This document shows positions 27,630 through 36,508 of a DNA stretch of 64,000 bases, piece by piece. The stretch comes from Pseudidiomarina insulisalsae (GTDB taxonomy: Bacteria > Pseudomonadota > Gammaproteobacteria > Enterobacterales > Alteromonadaceae). The notes beneath the pieces were generated by a model, which worked only from the letters and a program-made list of their open reading frames with translations, ran no database searches and was not told the origin of the DNA. The stretch spans positions 57,307 to 121,306 of the forward strand of contig NZ_PIPY01000010.1 in assembly GCF_003987065.1 (NCBI RefSeq). The letters run 5' to 3'. The position numbers and the translations under genes were made by a program. The first letter of the stretch is position 1. Each line of letters starts with the position of its first letter.

Positions 27630-28049
27630 ATGAAACCTGCTGCACGTCGTAAGGCGCGTAAATTAGCGGTTCAGGCCATTTATTCATGGCAGTTAAGTGA
27701 AAACAGCATGAGCGACATCGAAGCTCAGTTTCTCACTGACAATGACACCAGCAAAATTGATGTAGATTACTTTTTGGCGTTGGTTCGCGGTGTGGCCGGC
27801 CAGGTCAAAACCCTGGACGAGGCCTTATCGCCGTTTTTGGATCGTCCGCTGAATGAACTCGATCAGGTCGAGCGCGCGGTGTTACGTCTGGCAGCCTTCG
27901 AGCTGCGCGAACGTCATGATGTACCCTACAAAGTGGCCATAAACGAGGCCATTGAGCTGGCCAAGTCGTTTGGCGCTGATGAGAGTCACCGTTTCGTTAA
28001 TGGTGTACTGGATAAAGCTATCGACAGCTTGCGTCCGGCCCGCAAGTAA
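27630..28049 (+). CDS. nusB: Transcription antitermination factor NusB
   Basis: A 139-residue all-helical protein that, with NusE, binds boxA RNA in rRNA leaders for antitermination. The start [20 protein letters not shown] and the end [20 protein letters not shown] are diagnostic. It is 11 bp after ribH and 15 bp before thiL. Confidence 0.97.
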   Translation: MKPAARRKARKLAVQAIYSWQLSENSMSDIEAQFLTDNDTSKIDVDYFLALVRGVAGQVKTLDEALSPFLDRPLNELDQVERAVLRLAAFELRERHDVPYKVAINEAIELAKSFGADESHRFVNGVLDKAIDSLRPARK

Positions 28050-28064
28050 CGAAGAAAAGCGACT

Positions 28065-29039
28065 ATGGCACTGGGCGAATTTGATCTCATTGACACTTTT
28101 TTTACGCATCGTTGGCCGGCTCGCGACGATGTCGCGTTGGGTGTGGGCGACGATGCGGCGGTGCTCAATGTTCCGTCTGATTCCCAGTTAGTGATCGCCA
28201 CGGATACCATGGTATCCGGCGTGCATTTTGATGAGCAGACCCCCGCCCGCGCGGTAGGCCATAAGATAGCGGCGGTGAACCTGAGCGATCTTGCCGCGAT
28301 GGGTGCCGAGCCGACCTGGCTGTCGTTGGCTCTGACGCTACCTGAGGTGGATGAGGAATGGTTAACCAGCTTCAGTCATGGCCTGCGTGAAATTTGTGAA
28401 TACTACGATTGCCAACTGATTGGTGGTGATACCACCAAAGGTCCGTTGACCCTTACGCTAACCGCGCATGGTCTGGTTCCCAGAGGGCAGGTACTGCGTC
28501 GCGACGGTGCGAAGCCTGGCGACTGGGTCTATGTCAGCGGCACTTTGGGCGATGCTGGTCTGGCGCTCGCCTGCCAGCAACATCAACAAAGTATCTCAGA
28601 CAGTCATTACCGGCGCGTACTCGAACGTCTTTACTTTCCCTCACCACGGATTGCTCTGGGGCAGAACCTGCGTGATGTGGCATCAAGTGCCATTGATCTC
28701 TCCGATGGTTTGTATTCTGATCTGGGGCATATTCTCAAATCCTCACAAGTGGGCGCGCGGATCGATGTGGACGAGTTGCCACTGAGTCTGGCCCTGACCG
28801 AGTCAGTTGACGCGGACACCGCAATTAATTTTGCCCTGACCAGTGGCGACGATTATGAGCTGTGTTTTACCGTTCCGGAAAGCAAGCGCGGCGTTTTTGA
28901 TACCGTTATGGCGCGACATCCGGCAAAACCCACCTGTATTGGCCGTATTACCAATCAGCCCGAAAAGCTGCGGCTTGAGCGCGAAGGCGAGCCATGGCAG
29001 GGACTCGACAAGCAGCACGGCTATGACCACTTCGGTTAA
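28065..29039 (+). CDS. thiL: Thiamine-monophosphate kinase
   Basis: A 324-residue kinase (E. coli 325) that turns thiamine phosphate into the active cofactor thiamine diphosphate with ATP. Motifs seen: GVGDDAAVL, ATDTMVSGVHF, KIAAVNLSDLAAMGAEP, QLIGGDTTKG and AIDLSDGLYSDLGHI. Its 3' end overlaps the pgpA start by 17 bp, suggesting translational coupling. Confidence 0.97.
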   Translation: MALGEFDLIDTFFTHRWPARDDVALGVGDDAAVLNVPSDSQLVIATDTMVSGVHFDEQTPARAVGHKIAAVNLSDLAAMGAEPTWLSLALTLPEVDEEWLTSFSHGLREICEYYDCQLIGGDTTKGPLTLTLTAHGLVPRGQVLRRDGAKPGDWVYVSGTLGDAGLALACQQHQQSISDSHYRRVLERLYFPSPRIALGQNLRDVASSAIDLSDGLYSDLGHILKSSQVGARIDVDELPLSLALTESVDADTAINFALTSGDDYELCFTVPESKRGVFDTVMARHPAKPTCIGRITNQPEKLRLEREGEPWQGLDKQHGYDHFG

Positions 29040-29529
29040 GCTCACAACATCTGTTTCAGCACGCCTGTTACTGCATCCGGTGCATCTGTTGTCACTGGGC
29101 TTCGGTAGCGGTCTGGCACCCAAGGCACCGGGAACTTTCGGCACGCTGGCGGCGGTACCGCTGGTACTCCTGCTACAGCATTTAAGTGCCGTGAATTATT
29201 TTGTGCTCGCGCTGGTCGCGGCGATTGTGGGGGTGTGGCTATGTCGGGCGACTGCGTTGCGCTTAGGTGTGCATGATCATCCAGCCATTGTCTGGGACGA
29301 GATAGCCGGTTATTTACTGGCAATGAGTTTTTTACCGGTCACCTGGTTTAACCTGATCGCGGCTTTTGCCTTATTTCGCTTCTTCGATATCGTAAAGCCC
29401 GGACCGCTGGGCTGGTGTGACAGGAATTTACATGGTGGCCTGGGAATTATGGCCGACGATGTACTCGCCGGCCTTGCCAGTGCGGCTGTGTTACATCTTG
29501 GCCATACGCTCGCGAATACGTTGCTCTAA
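29023..29529 (+). CDS. pgpA: Phosphatidylglycerophosphatase A
   Basis: A 168-residue membrane phosphatase that makes phosphatidylglycerol from its phosphate. The start is ATG 29023 ([20 protein letters not shown]) inside the thiL end; the same frame is open far upstream but only as a shadow of thiL. Motifs: [39 protein letters not shown] and FFDIVKPGP. Its last 39 bp overlap the 3' end of the convergent dxs gene. Confidence 0.95.
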   Translation: MTTSVKLTTSVSARLLLHPVHLLSLGFGSGLAPKAPGTFGTLAAVPLVLLLQHLSAVNYFVLALVAAIVGVWLCRATALRLGVHDHPAIVWDEIAGYLLAMSFLPVTWFNLIAAFALFRFFDIVKPGPLGWCDRNLHGGLGIMADDVLAGLASAAVLHLGHTLANTLL

Positions 29530-31377
29530 ACTTTTCGCGTCAAGTCCAAGCTCGGCACGCACTTCGTCTTGTCCGCCATGCTTAATAAACTGATCAGGTA
29601 AGCCTAATTGTAGCAGTGGGGTCGACAGCCCTTCGCGCAGCAGGAACTCACCTACCGCACTGCCTGCACCGCCGGCGACTACGTTGTCTTCGACCGTAAC
29701 CAATAAGTCATGGCTGGCTGCTAGTTCCGCAATCAGGCTCTCGTCAAGCGGCTTCACAAAGCGCATATCCGCAACGCTGGCGTCGAGTTCGCTGGCACAT
29801 GGCAGAACGTCATTCAGTACCGTACCAAAGCTCAGAATAGCCACTTTCGCGTTGTCCGACTGGCGCACCATACGGCCTTTACCGATGCTTAATTGCTGCA
29901 GCTCAGCATCGACTTCACAGCCGGTACCGTTACCGCGGGGATAGCGCACCGCTGCAGGTTGATCGAGCACGTGGCCGGTGTAAAGCATGTTGCGGCATTC
30001 GTTTTCGTCGCTTGGGGCCATGACCACCATATTCGGAATACAACGTAAGTAGCTGAGATCAAATGCCCCCTGATGGGTTGGGCCGTCGGCGCCAACGATA
30101 CCGGCGCGATCAATCGCGAACAGCACCGGCAGATTCTGCAGCGCGACATCATGAATCAGCTGGTCGTAACCACGCTGCAGAAAGGTCGAGTAAATAGCGA
30201 CGACCGGATGATAGCCACCAATAGCAAGGCCAGCGCCAAAGGTCACGGCGTGCTGTTCAGCAATGGCAACATCGAAGTACTGCTTCGGGTACTGCTGTGA
30301 AAATTTGACCATGCCTGAGCCTTCGCGCATGGCGGGGGTGACAGCCATCAGCTTCGGATCGCGTGCTGCCATCTCACAAAGCCAGTCGCCAAATACCTGA
30401 GAATAAGAAGGCGTTGCAGCCTTTTTACTTGGCAGCGAGGTGCCGTTCGGGTCGAACTTAGGCACACCGTGATAGCCAATCGGATCTTTCTCAGCCGGCT
30501 CGTAGCCTTTGCCTTTGCGGGTCACTATATGTAAAAACTGCGGGCCTTTCAGGCTACGCATATTACGTAAGGTTGAGACCAGCAAATTGACGTCATGACC
30601 ATCAATCGGCCCGATGTAATTAAAACCGAGTTCTTCAAAAATGGTGCCCGGTGCCACCATACCTTTCATATGTTCTTCGGCGCGACTGGCCAAATGGTGA
30701 ATGCCCGGCATTCCCTGCAGTAGCTTTTTGCTGCCTTCGCGCACCGAGTTATAAAACTTGCCAGAAAGTACCCGCGCCAGGTGATTATTCAGCGCACCGA
30801 CGTTTTCGGAAATAGACATGTCGTTGTCGTTCAGAATAACGAGCATATTTGGCTCAATGCCGCCGGCATGATTCAGCGCTTCAAACGCCATACCCGCCGT
30901 CATGGCACCGTCGCCAATAATAGCGACGACCTTCTGTTCGGTACGCTCGCGTTCGGCGGCAATCGCCATACCCAGAGCTGCACTGATGGAAGTACTCGAA
31001 TGACCGACACTGAGGGTGTCGTATTCGCTTTCAGGGCGCCACGGGAAAGGGTGCAAGCCATCTTTTTGGCGGATGGTGTGCAACTGGTCTTTGCGGCCAG
31101 TCAGAATTTTATGCGGATAGGCCTGATGGCCGACATCCCAAACCAGCTGATCATAGGGGGTCGCATAGACATAATGTAACGCCACGGTCAGCTCCACGGT
31201 GCCCAGACCGGACGCTAAATGACCACTGCTTTGGCTCACCGAGTTCAACAGGAACTCGCGCACTTCCGCGCATAGCTGCGGTAACTGGCGTTCGTTTAAA
31301 GTGCGTAAATCTGCCGGCGAATCGATAGCGTCGAGCAGCGCGTACGAGCCTTGTGCTGAGCGAGATGATGATGACAT
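29491..31377 (-). CDS. dxs: 1-deoxy-D-xylulose-5-phosphate synthase
   Basis: A 628-residue thiamine-diphosphate transketolase-like enzyme, the entry step of the MEP isoprenoid pathway (pyruvate plus glyceraldehyde 3-phosphate). Seen: [16 protein letters not shown], the cofactor motif [19 protein letters not shown] near residue 155, and the C-terminal domain with VKPLDESLI. Last gene of xseB-ispA-dxs, 5 bp after ispA. Its neighbourhood with thiL and thiI groups thiamine cofactor supply with its user. Confidence 0.97.
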   Translation of the reverse strand: MSSSSRSAQGSYALLDAIDSPADLRTLNERQLPQLCAEVREFLLNSVSQSSGHLASGLGTVELTVALHYVYATPYDQLVWDVGHQAYPHKILTGRKDQLHTIRQKDGLHPFPWRPESEYDTLSVGHSSTSISAALGMAIAAERERTEQKVVAIIGDGAMTAGMAFEALNHAGGIEPNMLVILNDNDMSISENVGALNNHLARVLSGKFYNSVREGSKKLLQGMPGIHHLASRAEEHMKGMVAPGTIFEELGFNYIGPIDGHDVNLLVSTLRNMRSLKGPQFLHIVTRKGKGYEPAEKDPIGYHGVPKFDPNGTSLPSKKAATPSYSQVFGDWLCEMAARDPKLMAVTPAMREGSGMVKFSQQYPKQYFDVAIAEQHAVTFGAGLAIGGYHPVVAIYSTFLQRGYDQLIHDVALQNLPVLFAIDRAGIVGADGPTHQGAFDLSYLRCIPNMVVMAPSDENECRNMLYTGHVLDQPAAVRYPRGNGTGCEVDAELQQLSIGKGRMVRQSDNAKVAILSFGTVLNDVLPCASELDASVADMRFVKPLDESLIAELAASHDLLVTVEDNVVAGGAGSAVGEFLLREGLSTPLLQLGLPDQFIKHGGQDEVRAELGLDAKSLEQRIRERMAKM

Positions 31378-31381
31378 GCGA

Positions 31382-32269
31382 TTAATAATCCCGAGTTAAC
31401 AACTGTTCTGCAAAATTTTCCAGTAACTGTGTATTGTAGGGGATTCTTTGCAGTGCTTGAAGCGCTTTCTGGTGTAATTGCGTAAGCTTCACCTGAGCGG
31501 CCTCTAAGCCAAGCAGCGTGACATAGGTGGATTTCTGCGCTGCTTCATCTTTACCTTTTGTCTTACCTAGCATTTCTGTTGAGCTGGTAACATCAAGAAT
31601 ATCGTCCTGCACCTGAAACGCCAGGCCAAGTAGTGCAGCAAACTGACTGAAGTCGTCCAGATATTGCTGCGCTTCTTCGCTGCCGCTCAATACCCCGAGC
31701 TGCACCGCGGCATTGATGAGTGCTCCGGTCTTTAATTGGTGCACTTGCTCCAGTTCGGCCTCAGTCAACTGCCGCGCGGTTGCGGCGAGGTCGAGCGCCT
31801 GGCCGCCACACATGCCGCGGCTGCCGCTGGCCTGACTAAGAGCGCGCAGCATTTGTACTTGCCGTTGTGGGTCAAGTTGCAGCTCAATGGCGGTTAACAG
31901 TTCAAACGCCAGGGTTTGCAAAGCGTCGCCGGCAAGGATCGCGGTTGCCTCATCGAAGGCCCGGTGGCAGGTCGCCTGACCACGACGCAGATCATCATCG
32001 TCCATTGCCGGCAGGTCATCATGTATCAGCGAATAGGCATGAATGCACTCGACTGCCGCGGCGGCGTGATCAAGAACCTGCGCCGAGGCGCCACAGATCT
32101 CACCCACGCTGTAGGTCAGAAACGGCCGTACGCGTTTACCGCCCAGCACCAGCGCGTAACGCATTGCCTGCTGCAATTGCGGGGCCGGGGAGTGATAATT
32201 TTGTAAATGTTGCTCCAGCACGCGGTTAATAGTGTCACGTTGCCGGGCCATTAACTGTTCCAGACTCAC
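31382..32269 (-). CDS. ispA: Farnesyl diphosphate synthase
   Basis: A 295-residue short-chain prenyltransferase. The first aspartate-rich motif is in [15 protein letters not shown] near residue 84, the second is [12 protein letters not shown] near 225. It builds farnesyl diphosphate from IPP and DMAPP/GPP. The start codon is GTG, sharing GTGA with the xseB stop, so the two are translationally coupled. Confidence 0.96.
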   Translation of the reverse strand: MSLEQLMARQRDTINRVLEQHLQNYHSPAPQLQQAMRYALVLGGKRVRPFLTYSVGEICGASAQVLDHAAAAVECIHAYSLIHDDLPAMDDDDLRRGQATCHRAFDEATAILAGDALQTLAFELLTAIELQLDPQRQVQMLRALSQASGSRGMCGGQALDLAATARQLTEAELEQVHQLKTGALINAAVQLGVLSGSEEAQQYLDDFSQFAALLGLAFQVQDDILDVTSSTEMLGKTKGKDEAAQKSTYVTLLGLEAAQVKLTQLHQKALQALQRIPYNTQLLENFAEQLLTRDY

Positions 32270-32514
32270 GAACGCTGGGCTCCATCGGCGCTCTCTTCTT
32301 CGTTAAAAGGAGCCAGCGCCTCACCGCTTTGCTGCTGCAGTAGCTGACTAACCTTCTGCTCGGCCTGCTGTAGTTTTTCCTGGCTCAGACGTGATAGCCG
32401 TACGGCCTTTTCGAACTCTTCCAACGCTTGCTCAAGTGGTAATTCGCCTTGCTCCAGCTTGACCACGATCTGCTCTAATTCGGCAATGGCTTGTTCCAGT
32501 GATTTATCACTCAT
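32266..32514 (-). CDS. xseB: Exodeoxyribonuclease VII small subunit
   Basis: An 82-residue helical protein: SLEQAIAELEQIVVKLEQGE and the coiled coil LSQEKLQQAEQKVSQLLQ are typical. It assembles with XseA (gene at 53849-55189 here) into exonuclease VII, which degrades single-stranded DNA to oligonucleotides. First gene of xseB-ispA-dxs. Confidence 0.96.
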   Translation of the reverse strand: MSDKSLEQAIAELEQIVVKLEQGELPLEQALEEFEKAVRLSRLSQEKLQQAEQKVSQLLQQQSGEALAPFNEEESADGAQRS

Positions 32515-32582
32515 AGTGTTACCTAATCTGTTTGCGCCGCAACGCTGACCAACGAAGGAATGTCGGGCACAAGTTACCCTGA

Positions 32583-32611
32583 TTCCGATGGACCGTCAAA
32601 TCGGTTATACT
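32583..32611 (+). promoter_or_regulatory. Candidate promoter for thiI
   Basis: TATACT (32606-32611) is a near-consensus -10. TTCCGA (32583-32588) is a weak -35 at 17 bp. The ATG of thiI at 32646 is 35 bp downstream of the -10. Confidence 0.5.
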
Positions 32612-32645
32612 AGCGCGTTTTGAGCACCCGATAAGTAGTCCGTCG

Positions 32646-34136
32646 ATGAAATTTGTTATTCGTTTACATGCCGAAATCACCATTAAAAGTAAAGGTGTAC
32701 GCAAGCGTTACGGCAAAGTCCTGGTTAATAACCTGAAAAACATCCTAAAGCGTGTGGACTTACCAGAAAGTACACCGCTCAAAGTGCTTTGGTGCTGGGA
32801 TCGTATTGAGGTCAAAGTCGACTCGCAGAATCCGCAAGTGGCGACACAAATCCAGGAAGAATTGCAACGTATTCCTGGCATCGCCTGGTTCAGTCAATCC
32901 CATGAGTTGACGCTGGACGATTGCCAGAATGCCGATTTTGCACCGATTCTTGAACAGGTTCTGGCGACCTGGAGTGAACGCCTGGCCGGCCGTAACTTTG
33001 CGGTACGGGTCAAGCGCAAGGGGCAACATGGCTTTTCGTCACTGGACTTAGAGCGTTACATCGGCGGCGGCGTGTTACAGCGCGTGCCGCAAACGCGGGT
33101 GAGCCTGAAGCAACCTGAGGTGGAGCTGCGCATCGAAATTGACAATGAAACGGTGCGGGTCTTTGGCGACAAACAGGCCGGGCTCGGTGGCTTTCCGTTG
33201 CCAACCCAGGAAACTGTCGTCAGTCTGCTGTCGGGTGGCTTTGACTCCAGCGTGGCGAGCTTTCAGTTGATTCGAAGAGGCGCGCGGACGCATTTTTGTT
33301 TCTTCAATTTAGGTGGTGACCGCCATGAAACCGGTGTGCGTCAGACCGCGTATTACCTGTGGCAAAACTATGCCAGTTCGCACCCACTAAAATTTATCAG
33401 TATTGATTTTGCCCCGGTGGTGGAAGAAATTCTGACCCATGTTGATAATGGCCTGATGGGCGTTGTATTAAAGCGACAAATGCTGCGTACCGCGCAAATT
33501 GTCGCGCGCCGTATTAATGCCAGCGCGCTGGTTACCGGCGAGGCTCTGGGACAGGTATCCAGTCAGACACTCAGTAACCTGAGTGTGATTGATGAAGCGA
33601 TCGACAGCCTGGTCTTACGCCCGTTGATCACCATGGATAAGCAGGAAATTATTAATATTGCTGAGCAGATTGGCACCGCAGATATCTCCCGCAGTATGCC
33701 CGAGTATTGCGGTGTGATTTCGGTAAAGCCCACGGTGAAAGCGCAGCGCGATGCGGTACTTGCAGCCGAGTCACGGCTTGATCCGGAGCTGCTGTATCAG
33801 GTGGTACGTGCAGCGCAGGTAGAAGAAGTAAAACATATCGGCGAAGTGACAGATGAGAAGGCGCACGTAGTGGCTTCGGTAAGCGCAACACAAGACGATG
33901 TTATCGTTGATATTCGCAGCAGTGATGAGCAGGAAGCGAAGCCGCTGGTGCTGGATAACGCGGAGATTCCGGTCGAGCACATTCCATTTTTTAAACTTGG
34001 TACAGCGTTCGCGGAACTTGATCCGGACAAACATTATCTACTGTACTGCGAGAAAGGGGTGATGAGTAAATTGCAGGCGCTTTATCTGCAGGATCAAGGG
34101 TATACTAACGTAGGTGTTTATCAGCCACCGCGCTAA
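32646..34136 (+). CDS. thiI: tRNA 4-thiouridine synthase / thiazole sulfurtransferase ThiI, with rhodanese domain
   Basis: A 496-residue protein. It has an N-terminal ferredoxin-like and THUMP domain (about 1-165), then the adenylating PP-loop SGGFDSSVASF near residue 195, then a C-terminal rhodanese domain. The Cys in MPEYCGVISVKPT and the Cys in the active loop YLLYCEKGVMSK match the two essential cysteines of E. coli ThiI. It makes 4-thiouridine at tRNA position 8 and supplies sulfur for thiazole. Slightly longer than E. coli ThiI (482). Monocistronic-looking, followed by a VanZ-like gene after 29 bp. Confidence 0.97.
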   Translation: MKFVIRLHAEITIKSKGVRKRYGKVLVNNLKNILKRVDLPESTPLKVLWCWDRIEVKVDSQNPQVATQIQEELQRIPGIAWFSQSHELTLDDCQNADFAPILEQVLATWSERLAGRNFAVRVKRKGQHGFSSLDLERYIGGGVLQRVPQTRVSLKQPEVELRIEIDNETVRVFGDKQAGLGGFPLPTQETVVSLLSGGFDSSVASFQLIRRGARTHFCFFNLGGDRHETGVRQTAYYLWQNYASSHPLKFISIDFAPVVEEILTHVDNGLMGVVLKRQMLRTAQIVARRINASALVTGEALGQVSSQTLSNLSVIDEAIDSLVLRPLITMDKQEIINIAEQIGTADISRSMPEYCGVISVKPTVKAQRDAVLAAESRLDPELLYQVVRAAQVEEVKHIGEVTDEKAHVVASVSATQDDVIVDIRSSDEQEAKPLVLDNAEIPVEHIPFFKLGTAFAELDPDKHYLLYCEKGVMSKLQALYLQDQGYTNVGVYQPPR

Positions 34137-34165
34137 GGCTGACGCAGTCACTACAAGGATGACAC

Positions 34166-34540
34166 ATGAGTTCGAAAAACTGGGCGAGAGTAATTTTTTT
34201 AGTGTTGTTAGTTGCGGTGACCGCAGCCTTTTTGCTGCAGGTCTCAAGCGGTGCGCTGCCGCGCTTTGAGCATTTTGACAAGCTGGTACACTTCGGCGCT
34301 TTTTTTGTGCTCGCCTGGGCATTTTATCATGCGTTTCCGATCCCCATCTGGTTAGCCTTACTGGTTCTTACCGGTTATGGCTTGCTTATTGAGTACGTGC
34401 AGGAACTGCTGCCGTATCGTACCTCGAGCTGGGGGGATCTGGTGGCAGATGCTGCCGGTGCGGGTAGTTTTTACTTGCTTGCCTGGTGGCGCTTTATGCG
34501 CCACCGCAAGCGTAAGGCTAAGACTTCTTCTTCGACTTAG
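34166..34540 (+). CDS. VanZ-like family membrane protein
   Basis: A 124-residue protein with four hydrophobic segments and the family stretch FDKLVHFGAFFVLAWAF, with QELLPYRTSSWGDLVADAAG. It resembles the small VanZ/YfjD-like proteins. Function unknown; despite the name, no link to glycopeptide resistance should be assumed. Its 3' 23 bp overlap the end of the convergent srmB. Confidence 0.8.
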   Translation: MSSKNWARVIFLVLLVAVTAAFLLQVSSGALPRFEHFDKLVHFGAFFVLAWAFYHAFPIPIWLALLVLTGYGLLIEYVQELLPYRTSSWGDLVADAAGAGSFYLLAWWRFMRHRKRKAKTSSST

Positions 34541-35738
34541 TTGCCCCGGCTTTCTTCTTTTTCTTCTTCGCTTTTTTACGCGCGTCGGGAAACTTATACT
34601 GCGGTTTAAGCTCAGCAAATACGCGCCGTTCAATTTTACTGCCCTGGTAGCGCTCGACACGGCCCAATAGGTCCGCATCATGCGCTTCCACCAGCGACAC
34701 TGCGACGCCAGTCTTACCCGCCCGGCCGGTACGGCCTATACGGTGCAGATAAATATCTGCCTGGCGTGGCATATCATAGTTAACCACCAGCTCCACCGCC
34801 TCGATATCAATACCACGAGCCGCGACATCGGTGGCAATGAGGGTCGCATCGGCAAAGTTCTCCATGCGGGCGATAACTTTCTGGCGCTCATCCTGAGGCA
34901 TATCGCCGCGCAGGGTCATGTTTTTAATGCCCTGACTCCAGAGCTTGGCGGACAATTCCTCAACTTTTTCGCGGGTGCGTACGAAGATGATCCGACGACC
35001 GGGATAGTCAGGTAACAGCCGCAGTAAGAGCTGTAGTTTATGCTCTGCGGTATCGGCCTGATACCAGCGCTGCAGGATCTTTCCTTTTTCCCGCTTCGGC
35101 GGCTGCACCACAATATGCTCAGGCTCTTTCTGAATAGCCGCCGAGAATTTCAGTACGCCGCTGCTTTCAAGCGTTGCCGAAAACAGCAGGGTTTGCTTCA
35201 GGTGCAAGGCCGACTGAGCAATCATCTGAACCGAGGTGGCAAAGCCCATATCTAACATGCGATCGGCTTCGTCAATAATCAGCCACTCAATGTGTTCAAG
35301 CTCATATTGCTCAGCATTGAGCAGGTCCAGCAGGCGTCCCGGGGTCGCGACCAGAATGTCATGAGGTTGTTCTAACAGCTGGTGTTGACTGCCATAATTA
35401 ACACCACCGGTGATTAACACGCTGCGGAAGCCGGTGGTTTCGCCAAAAGCATCAGCCTGCTCGGCAATTTGTTGCGCCAACTCACGGGTCGGTGCCAGAA
35501 TCAGCACCCTGGCACTGCCCGGCTGTTGGCGTGGAAAGTCAAGCAGGTGCTGGAGTGCAGGCAGCAAAAAGGCTAATGTTTTACCGGTACCGGTCGGCGA
35601 ATTGACCAATAGATCCTGACCCGCGAGTGCAGCAGGAATCACCGCTTGTTGAACTTTGGCAGGTTTGTTAATTTCCGCCGCCAATAAAACGTCGATCAGG
35701 TCATCGTCGAGTTCGAGTTGATCCCAGTCAGGGGTCAT
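34518..35738 (-). CDS. srmB: DEAD-box RNA helicase SrmB
   Basis: A helicase of about 406 residues. Motifs in order: Q motif (ELDDDLIDVL...VQQAVIP), Walker A NSPTGTGKTLAFLLPALQHL, PTRELA, DEADRMLDMGFA, SATLES, and HRIGRTGRAG. Start chosen at ATG 35738 (MTPDWDQLELDDDL), with AAAGGAT upstream; an in-frame ATG at 35765 has no such support. The C-terminal tail is strongly Lys-rich (KKAKKKKKKAGATKSKKKS), typical for RNA binding. SrmB acts in early 50S ribosome assembly. Next to trmN6, as in E. coli. Confidence 0.95.
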   Translation of the reverse strand: MTPDWDQLELDDDLIDVLLAAEINKPAKVQQAVIPAALAGQDLLVNSPTGTGKTLAFLLPALQHLLDFPRQQPGSARVLILAPTRELAQQIAEQADAFGETTGFRSVLITGGVNYGSQHQLLEQPHDILVATPGRLLDLLNAEQYELEHIEWLIIDEADRMLDMGFATSVQMIAQSALHLKQTLLFSATLESSGVLKFSAAIQKEPEHIVVQPPKREKGKILQRWYQADTAEHKLQLLLRLLPDYPGRRIIFVRTREKVEELSAKLWSQGIKNMTLRGDMPQDERQKVIARMENFADATLIATDVAARGIDIEAVELVVNYDMPRQADIYLHRIGRTGRAGKTGVAVSLVEAHDADLLGRVERYQGSKIERRVFAELKPQYKFPDARKKAKKKKKKAGATKSKKKS

Positions 35739-35785
35739 GGTGTCATCCTTTCGTTGCAGCATCACGCTGTGGTTGGAGTCAGAAA

Positions 35786-36508
35786 ATGGGTTTTCAATGC
35801 CAGCAATTTTATATCAAAGACGATCAATGTGCGATGAAAGTCAGCACCGATAGTCTTATTTTAGGTAGCTATGCTGGTGTGAACGAAGCTCGCTATGCGC
35901 TCGATATGGGTACTGGCAGTGGCTTACTGGCACTGATGCTGGCCCAACGGCAACCACAGTTACAGGTGGATGCTTTTGACTGTGATGCAGCTGCCGTGGC
36001 GCAGGCAGCAAGCAATGTCGCAGCCAGTCCCTGGCCAGGGCGCGTCAATGTGCAGCAAGGGTGGGTGGAAACCTGGCACGGCGTGCGCAACTATGATCTG
36101 ATCGTCTGTAATCCGCCTTATTTTAGCGGTCATCCGGCCAGCGAATCAGTCGCACGACAACAGGCGCGGCAAGGACAGGCGACACCGCAACAGTGGCTGC
36201 AATGTATTGCGCGTAATCTGCACGAGCAGGGGCTTTGTTACTGGATACTACCCTATTCGCAGGCTGAGGTATGGCAGCGCGAGGCACAGGCCGTGGGCCT
36301 ATGTCTGAGTGAGCAATTGGCAATCAGGACTACTCAGCGCAAACCGATGAAGCTAGTGGTGCAGGGCTGGCAATGGCAGCCATGTGCGACGGTAAAAAAA
36401 GAAGAGATGTTGATTCATGCGACAGATGGAAGTTATAGCAGTGCTTACCGCCAACTGACCGGCGAGTTTTACCTCGCCGGCACTGGCTCGTCGTTAAAGG
36501 CCCAGTAG
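35786..36508 (+). CDS. trmN6: tRNA1(Val) (adenine(37)-N6)-methyltransferase
   Basis: A 240-residue SAM-dependent methyltransferase (YfiC in E. coli). It opens MGFQCQQFYIKDDQCAMKVS, has SAM-binding LDMGTGSGLLALMLAQR near residue 38, and the adenine-methylase motif CNPPYF near 108. It modifies A37 of tRNA-Val. It is divergent from srmB across 47 bp. Its last 15 bp overlap the convergent M49-like gene. Confidence 0.93.
   Translation: MGFQCQQFYIKDDQCAMKVSTDSLILGSYAGVNEARYALDMGTGSGLLALMLAQRQPQLQVDAFDCDAAAVAQAASNVAASPWPGRVNVQQGWVETWHGVRNYDLIVCNPPYFSGHPASESVARQQARQGQATPQQWLQCIARNLHEQGLCYWILPYSQAEVWQREAQAVGLCLSEQLAIRTTQRKPMKLVVQGWQWQPCATVKKEEMLIHATDGSYSSAYRQLTGEFYLAGTGSSLKAQ

Noticed and set aside
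28843..29022. pgpA frame extended upstream inside thiL
   Set aside because: The extra 60 codons are a shadow of thiL; family members begin near the ATG at 29023.
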